A stretch of 64,000 bases of DNA from Paenibacillus odorifer (GTDB taxonomy: Bacteria; Bacillota; Bacilli; Paenibacillales; Paenibacillaceae). Under the pieces are notes generated by a model. The model did no database searches. It saw nothing but the letters and a program-made list of their open reading frames with translations, and was not told where the DNA came from. The stretch is from the NCBI RefSeq assembly GCF_000758725.1, contig NZ_CP009428.1, positions 4,526,001 to 4,590,000 of the forward strand, in the 5' to 3' direction. How positions within the stretch are numbered: position 1 is the stretch's first letter; each line of letters starts with the position of its first letter. Positions 60,315 to 64,000 of this stretch are shown here, one piece after another. The position numbers and the translations under genes were made by a program.

Positions 60315-60908
60315 CTATGATCGGCGATAACGATTCAGCCTAGTTAATGAAAATACTGCAAAGCCTACACCTAACATCGATAACATCATCCAGTATTGAG
60401 GATGAGTGGGTCCCATACTTACAACAAGGGGTTCAATGATCCCACCTTCAGAGCCCAAGATTGGATACGTTGATTGCCATTCCATCGAGGATCCAGCGAC
60501 ACCTGTCTCCACAATTCCACTCTGAGCAACAACTGCATCACCTGGAGTTCTGAACATCGTAAAATAAAGAACGCTGGACAGAAATATTGCCAGAAAGCAT
60601 GCGATCCATAAGCTAAGCCGATGGCGAACAATAGCAGAGGTCCCAGCAGATTTCCCGTCACCGGGCATCAACCATGGACTCTCTAAATAAATCCGCTCCA
60701 TGACTTTAACATTTATGGCTTCAGCACGCTCTTCACTGATCTCTTCCCTCAAATCTTGCATAAGCAGGCTGCTCTCTTGCCATAGAGCCCATTCTGCAGC
60801 GCAGTAAGGACAAGTTTCAATATGTCTTTCAAGTAAAATCCGCCTAGGATGTGTGGGGGGAGCGTCCCACAAGAGCGGAATACATTCTTGCGCTTCCCTG
60901 CAATTCAT
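60315..60908 (-). CDS. Anti-sigma factor with zinc-finger (zf-HC2) domain
   Basis: 197 residues. The N-terminal anti-sigma domain has the zinc ligands H-x3-C-x2-C in ERHIETCPYCAAEW plus an upstream Cys (NCREAQECIPLLWD). Two membrane segments follow (LSLWIACFLAIFLSSVLYFT at about 105; MMLSMLGVGFAVFSLTRL near the end). It should bind the ECF sigma factor made 5 bases upstream and keep it at the membrane. Confidence 0.88.
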   Translation of the reverse strand: MNCREAQECIPLLWDAPPTHPRRILLERHIETCPYCAAEWALWQESSLLMQDLREEISEERAEAINVKVMERIYLESPWLMPGDGKSAGTSAIVRHRLSLWIACFLAIFLSSVLYFTMFRTPGDAVVAQSGIVETGVAGSSMEWQSTYPILGSEGGIIEPLVVSMGPTHPQYWMMLSMLGVGFAVFSLTRLNRYRRS

Positions 60909-60913
60909 TCGCC

Positions 60914-61501
60914 TTACACCCTCTCAACCTGCTCTTCAACTTCAGGCTCATTGAAATAGGATTCGAGTTGAAGCTTCACACTACTCCTGGCACGAAACAA
61001 TAATGATTTCACTGAGCTTACACTCTGATCTAAAATTTCTGCGATTTCTTGATAGTCCATTTGATCATATTCACGTAGGATAAGTGCAGAGCGTTGTTTT
61101 TCGGGAAGATTATTTATCGCCTCACGGACCAAATTCATCCGTTCATTGCGCAATGCAGCCTGCTCGGGTGCAACTTCAAACGGTGCTACTGGTGTATATC
61201 CACTCTCTTCCAGAGATACATTACCGGCACGGTTCTTGCGAAGCTCACTTAGCACAGTGTTGCGGGCGATAGTGTACAGCCATGTTGAGAATGAAGCATC
61301 TACCTCTCGAAAGGAATGCAAGCTACGAAATGCCTTGTAGAAGGTCTCCGAACAAAGGTCCTCTGCGATAAGCTCCATATGTGAATTTCTAAGCATATGA
61401 TATACAAATGCTAGTATTTTACGTTGATAACGACGCATTAATTCTGAATATAATTCTGTGTTTCCTTGTTTGATTTGCTGGATCAACTGGGAATCCGTCA
61501 T
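60914..61501 (-). CDS. ECF-type RNA polymerase sigma factor
   Basis: 195 residues. Region 2 in LMRRYQRKILAFVYHMLRNS and AEDLCSETFYKAFRSLHSFR with FSTWLYTIARNTVLSELRKN; region 4 in LPEKQRSALILREYDQMDYQ and IAEILDQSVSSVKSLLFRAR. Strong RBS (GGCGAGGAGGG). It is followed by its zinc-finger anti-sigma partner. The regulon is unknown. This pair is distinct from the ATT-started sigma gene at 29.2 kb, which has a zinc-less anti-sigma partner. Confidence 0.95.
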   Translation of the reverse strand: MTDSQLIQQIKQGNTELYSELMRRYQRKILAFVYHMLRNSHMELIAEDLCSETFYKAFRSLHSFREVDASFSTWLYTIARNTVLSELRKNRAGNVSLEESGYTPVAPFEVAPEQAALRNERMNLVREAINNLPEKQRSALILREYDQMDYQEIAEILDQSVSSVKSLLFRARSSVKLQLESYFNEPEVEEQVERV

Positions 61502-61555
61502 GGTGAGATTGGCCCTCCTCGCCCTTGCACGTCTTTTCCCATCCGGTCCGTACTT

Positions 61556-61584
61556 ATTATACCGGTTTGGGCTTTAAAAGTTGC
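61556..61584 (-). promoter_or_regulatory. Promoter of the ECF sigma operon, possibly autoregulated
   Basis: On the minus strand GCAACTTTT resembles an ECF -35 (AAC core) and is followed about 15 bases later by CGG-TATAAT. The TATAAT could also serve sigma-A. It lies 55-83 bases before the sigma start. Confidence 0.4.
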
Positions 61585-61585
61585 G

Positions 61586-61876
61586 GTGTTACTGCAAATT
61601 TTTAGTTTTTTTATGAAATACACCTATGTATATTCAACTACCCGATAATTAAGGCATGATGTATATGAAGAAGACAAAAAGAAATAAGGCATACTTCTAA
61701 TTTTACATAAATATAGAAACGAATCTAGAAACATACCTGCTCTATTGTACCACATATTCTCATAGGATGACATTAATAGACTTAAGATAGGTCCTCTCGC
61801 CAACAAGACCCGACATTGGATTTCTGACTTAGAATCCGGCTTTAAAAATAACACATTTATCAATTTTTAAAAACTG
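61586..61876. other. Intergenic stretch without a supported gene
   Basis: AT-rich sequence between the sigma operon and the small-RNA promoter. A 79-codon ORF on the minus strand has no ribosome binding site and no recognisable protein pattern. A GGATT/AATCC inverted repeat at about 61817-61837 is the only structure noticed. Confidence 0.5.
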
Positions 61877-61905
61877 TTGACAAAATGTAAACGTATACAT
61901 ATAAT
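61877..61905 (+). promoter_or_regulatory. Consensus sigma-A promoter with cre site in the spacer
   Basis: TTGACA (61877-61882), 17-base spacer, TATAAT (61900-61905): a perfect consensus promoter. The spacer carries ATGTAAACGTATACAT (61885-61900), which satisfies every fixed position of the CcpA cre pattern TGNAANCGNNNNCA and is nearly palindromic. A protein bound there would block RNA polymerase. Confidence 0.85.
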
Positions 61906-61911
61906 AAAAGT

Positions 61912-62001
61912 ACAGTATGGTTTCTCTCCACTCCTATCCAATACTTAACGGTTCCAATTTATTGTGAACTGTAGCCGCTTACTTTGTAAGCGGTCTTTTT
62001 T
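61912..62001 (+). ncRNA. Candidate catabolite-controlled small RNA, about 90 nt
   Basis: A consensus promoter 7 bases upstream and an intrinsic terminator at the end bracket about 90 bases with no start codon plus ribosome binding site. The 5' part has an unstructured pyrimidine run (TTTCTCTCCACTCCTATCC, 61921-61939) complementary to Shine-Dalgarno sequences; a hairpin GTTC-CAA...TTG-T-GAAC follows (61951-61969) and then the terminator. This is the usual build of a Firmicute trans-acting regulatory RNA. Confidence 0.65.
61974..62001 (+). terminator. Intrinsic terminator of the small RNA
   Basis: GCCGCTTAC pairs with GTAAGCGGT (3-base loop) followed by seven Ts. Confidence 0.92.
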
Positions 62002-62053
62002 TGTCCTGAAAGCGCTCTACCTTTTTTTAGATGATCAATATCAGATTATTTTA

Positions 62054-62314
62054 CTATAGCGAGCGAATTAGCTTCCACAAATCCCCACAATCATCTATTA
62101 CCCCGTCTGCGTCCACTTGAAGAGGTATATGCTCATTACGTTTCCAAATGCCTTGCAGCCCTGCGTTACGGCTCGCTTGTACGTCATTCATTGGATGATC
62201 ACCTACAAATATAGCCTCCTCTGCGCTCACCCCATTGGTATCCTTCCTTTTGCAAAAATAAAGGATTAAACCGGGGACGGTGATAAGCTTACGGGCAGGT
62301 TCGTTACATAGACG
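62054..62314 (-). pseudogene. C-terminal remnant of a HAD-superfamily hydrolase
   Basis: An open stretch of about 86 codons on the minus strand without a start codon reads like the end of a HAD phosphatase: ITVPGLILYF, then EEAIFVGDHPMNDVQASRNA and GLQGIWKRN, ending in TAG. VGDHPxNDV with the following AGLxGIW is the HAD motif IV region. The first two thirds, including the nucleophile DxD, are missing; a stop lies in frame just upstream (62315-62317). It marks a deletion or recombination point between the small RNA and the XRE gene. Confidence 0.8.
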
Positions 62315-62426
62315 TCAGATTTTGTTTAGCTGCGTGTGTTATCCACCCTCTAATCCTAATCGTATGGAAAAGAGTCAAAATAAACAATATACTAGCTATA
62401 AAGTTATTTATTGAGGTGAATTTGAA

Positions 62427-62993
62427 ATGGATGAAATCGATGAATCAAAACAACTGGTACTACAAATCGGCGGTGCCTTGAAAAAGTACAGAAAAGAAAA
62501 AAACATGAGCTTAGATGACTTAGCGGAATTAACAGGCGTAAGCAAACTTACTCTGGGGAATATCGAACGTGGCGAGACAAATCCAACTTTGGCGATAATA
62601 TGGAAAATTTCAAAAGGCATATCTTTGCCCCTATTAGCTTTGTTCAAATCTGAAGACCCTGTTAGTCTGTATCGAGCAGGTGAAGGTCTCCGGTTTTCTA
62701 ATGATCAAAAGAATTGGATCATTGAACCCGTCTTTAAAAACGTAAGCAACGATATTGAAATGTGTCGGGCTTACTTACAGCCAAATAGTTCGTATCACCC
62801 TGAAGGTCATCATGTGAATACAACTGAAATTGCGACAGTAATGACTGGTTCCATTGAAATTCGAGTCGATGGAGAAATGTACACATTGAATCAATATGAT
62901 ACGATCAGTTTTCGTGCAGACCGCCCTCACTCTTATACCAATCATACAAATAGCGAAACAGTGCTCCATATCTCCTTAAAATATGGTTTCTAA
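62427..62993 (+). CDS. XRE-family transcriptional regulator with cupin domain
   Basis: 188 residues. Helix-turn-helix at about 12-68 (SLDDLAELTGVSKLTLGNIE, RGETNPTLAIIWKISKGISL) and a C-terminal cupin (about 105-185) with HPEGHHVNTTEIATVMTGSI and ADRPHSYTNHTNSE. These proteins sense a small molecule in the cupin and often control a neighbouring exporter or catabolic gene. The transporter gene on the same strand 217 bases downstream is the likely target. RBS GAGGTG. Confidence 0.92.
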   Translation: MDEIDESKQLVLQIGGALKKYRKEKNMSLDDLAELTGVSKLTLGNIERGETNPTLAIIWKISKGISLPLLALFKSEDPVSLYRAGEGLRFSNDQKNWIIEPVFKNVSNDIEMCRAYLQPNSSYHPEGHHVNTTEIATVMTGSIEIRVDGEMYTLNQYDTISFRADRPHSYTNHTNSETVLHISLKYGF

Positions 62994-63016
62994 AAGTCGA
63001 AAATTTCACCTATAAA

Positions 63017-63067
63017 ATGCAACTCAGTATACCATTCTATATGGAAACTCTGAGTTGTATTTTTTTA
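63017..63067 (+). terminator. Intrinsic terminator after the XRE-cupin gene
   Basis: ATGCAACTCAG pairs with CTGAGTTGTAT, followed by seven Ts, so the regulator and the transporter are transcribed separately. Confidence 0.85.
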
Positions 63068-63127
63068 ACTAATTTAAGCATTTCAAGATATAGGACAATC
63101 TCAATAAAGTAAACTTTAAAATACTTA

Positions 63128-63156
63128 TTGTTAAATTTAATATATTATACTATACT
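63128..63156 (+). promoter_or_regulatory. Candidate promoter of the transporter gene
   Basis: TTGTTA (63128-63133) and TATACT (63151-63156) are 17 bases apart, 55 bases before the transporter start. Confidence 0.5.
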
Positions 63157-63210
63157 TTCATTGTCCGCGCGGATATTAGTACGCATTAATTCTGGGAGGG
63201 AAAATGAAGA

Positions 63211-64000
63211 ATGCCGAATAAAAAATTCGTACCATCATCTTTAGGGCTGCTACTACTCGGCATTATTATTATTGCCGCAAATTTACGTGCTCCCTTAACC
63301 TCGGTCGGTCCTTTAGTGGGTCTCATAAGGGATGACGTTCATATTTCCAATACTTTAGCAGGCTTGATCACAACGGTACCTTTACTTACCTTTGCTTTAT
63401 TATCGCCTCTAGTACCAAAACTAGGACGTAGGTATGGAGTTGAACTTTTAATTTTGTTCGCTCTGATCTTTTTGACTGTTGGTATTGTAATACGTTCTTT
63501 ATCTGGGGCTGCAAATCTGTATATTGGAACTGCAATTCTTGGATTTGCAATTGCCATTTGTAATGTATTAATGCCAAGTTTAATCAAACGTGATTTCCCT
63601 AATAAAATCGGTGCCATGACTGGTGTATTTGCAATTTCAATGAGTTTATCTGGAGCGATCGCATCGGGAATCAGTGTACCGCTAGCTGCAAACGCAGGTT
63701 TAAAATGGCAGGGTGCATTGGGAATTTGGGCGATCCTAAGCTTTATATCGATCCTCTGCTGGTTGCCTCAATTAAGAAAGCATACGAAGGAAACAGCCTC
63801 GACGAGTCAACAGATGGCCGGCAATGATGTGAATGTTTGGCGTTCCCCTCTTGCCTGGCAAGTAACCTTGTTTATGGGGATGCAGTCCATGATTTTCTAT
63901 GTGCTAATCGCATGGTTGCCTGAAATTTTAAAACAGCAAGGCATTGACTCAAGCCAATCAGGATGGTACCTCTCAATAATGCAGTTAGCGCTGCTTCCAT
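63211..64000 (+). CDS. MFS transporter, CynX/NimT family (3' end outside window)
   Basis: The first 263 residues are in the window. The start ATG at 63211 follows GGGAGG; the ATG at 63204 is out of frame and stops at once. The N-terminus contains the family motif ANLRAPLTSVGPLVGLI, and about seven hydrophobic segments are visible (LLLLGIIIIAANL, LLTFALLSPLVP, LILFALIFLTVGIVI, TAILGFAIAICNVLM, ALGIWAILSFISILCWLP, QSMIFYVLIAWLPEIL). CynX/NimT proteins move cyanate, nitroimidazoles or other small anions. The XRE-cupin gene upstream may control it. Confidence 0.9.
   Translation, partial: MPNKKFVPSSLGLLLLGIIIIAANLRAPLTSVGPLVGLIRDDVHISNTLAGLITTVPLLTFALLSPLVPKLGRRYGVELLILFALIFLTVGIVIRSLSGAANLYIGTAILGFAIAICNVLMPSLIKRDFPNKIGAMTGVFAISMSLSGAIASGISVPLAANAGLKWQGALGIWAILSFISILCWLPQLRKHTKETASTSQQMAGNDVNVWRSPLAWQVTLFMGMQSMIFYVLIAWLPEILKQQGIDSSQSGWYLSIMQLALLP

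Noticed and set aside
61624..61863. 79-codon ORF on the minus strand
   Set aside because: No ribosome binding site and no recognisable protein pattern; it lies in AT-rich intergenic DNA.

Overview
The window reads as chromosome of a Paenibacillus-like member of the Bacillales. The evidence is strong GGAGG-type ribosome binding sites, frequent TTG starts, T-rich intrinsic terminators, Bacillales-only genes (bacillithiol synthesis, rex, tseB, ypiF, ypjA, ypjB, dynA), Paenibacillus-style copper-amine-oxidase-N/AMIN amidases, and a gene order from the menaquinol:cytochrome c reductase operon to dinG that largely matches the B. subtilis qcr-ypj-dapB-mgsA-bsh-cca-birA-pan-dinG segment. No rRNA, tRNA, CRISPR array or intact insertion sequence was seen.

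Layout. 1-4.8 kb: a sugar-sensing three-gene set (YesN-type regulator, YesM-type kinase, periplasmic-binding lipoprotein) reading towards a second binding-protein lipoprotein cut by the window edge and preceded by a cre-like site. 5-12 kb: GNAT acetyltransferase, purT, a tandem dynamin-like GTPase (dynA), a small unknown protein and nth. 12-19 kb: envelope genes (S-layer-homology protein, GerMN lipoprotein, two tandem N-acetylmuramoyl-L-alanine amidases). 19-22.9 kb: leuCD, a repeat-filled intergenic region and a divergent LysR regulator. 23-27 kb: a proline T-box followed by proB-proA-proC. 27-30 kb: a four-gene sigma/anti-sigma/membrane-protein operon whose sigma gene appears to start at ATT. 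30-34 kb: hbd-ackA-asnS-dnaD. 34-36.3 kb: a two-gene operon pairing a one-pass membrane protein with an FtsH-like protease that lacks its own extracytoplasmic domain. 36.6-42.3 kb: tseB, mtaD, rex, dinG. 42.4-52 kb: panBCD with a long terminator-bearing leader, a biotin ligase without a DNA-binding domain, cca, bshA, bshB1, mgsA, dapB and a MazG-type pyrophosphohydrolase. 52-58 kb: YitT-family protein, ypjB, ypjA, qcrCBA, ypiF and an IDEAL-domain protein. 58-61.5 kb: an unknown protein, a histidine phosphatase, and an ECF sigma/anti-sigma pair. 61.5-64 kb: accessory-looking DNA with a candidate small RNA, a HAD hydrolase remnant, an XRE-cupin regulator and the start of a CynX/NimT-type transporter.

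The most interesting items are: (i) an orphan ~90-nt transcription unit at 61.9 kb with a consensus sigma-A promoter, a full-consensus CcpA cre site in the promoter spacer, a pyrimidine-rich anti-Shine-Dalgarno stretch and an intrinsic terminator, which looks like a catabolite-repressed small RNA; (ii) the split FtsH-like protease pair; (iii) the ATT-started ECF sigma factor; (iv) the panB leader with a conditional terminator; and (v) families of dispersed and tandem intergenic repeats.
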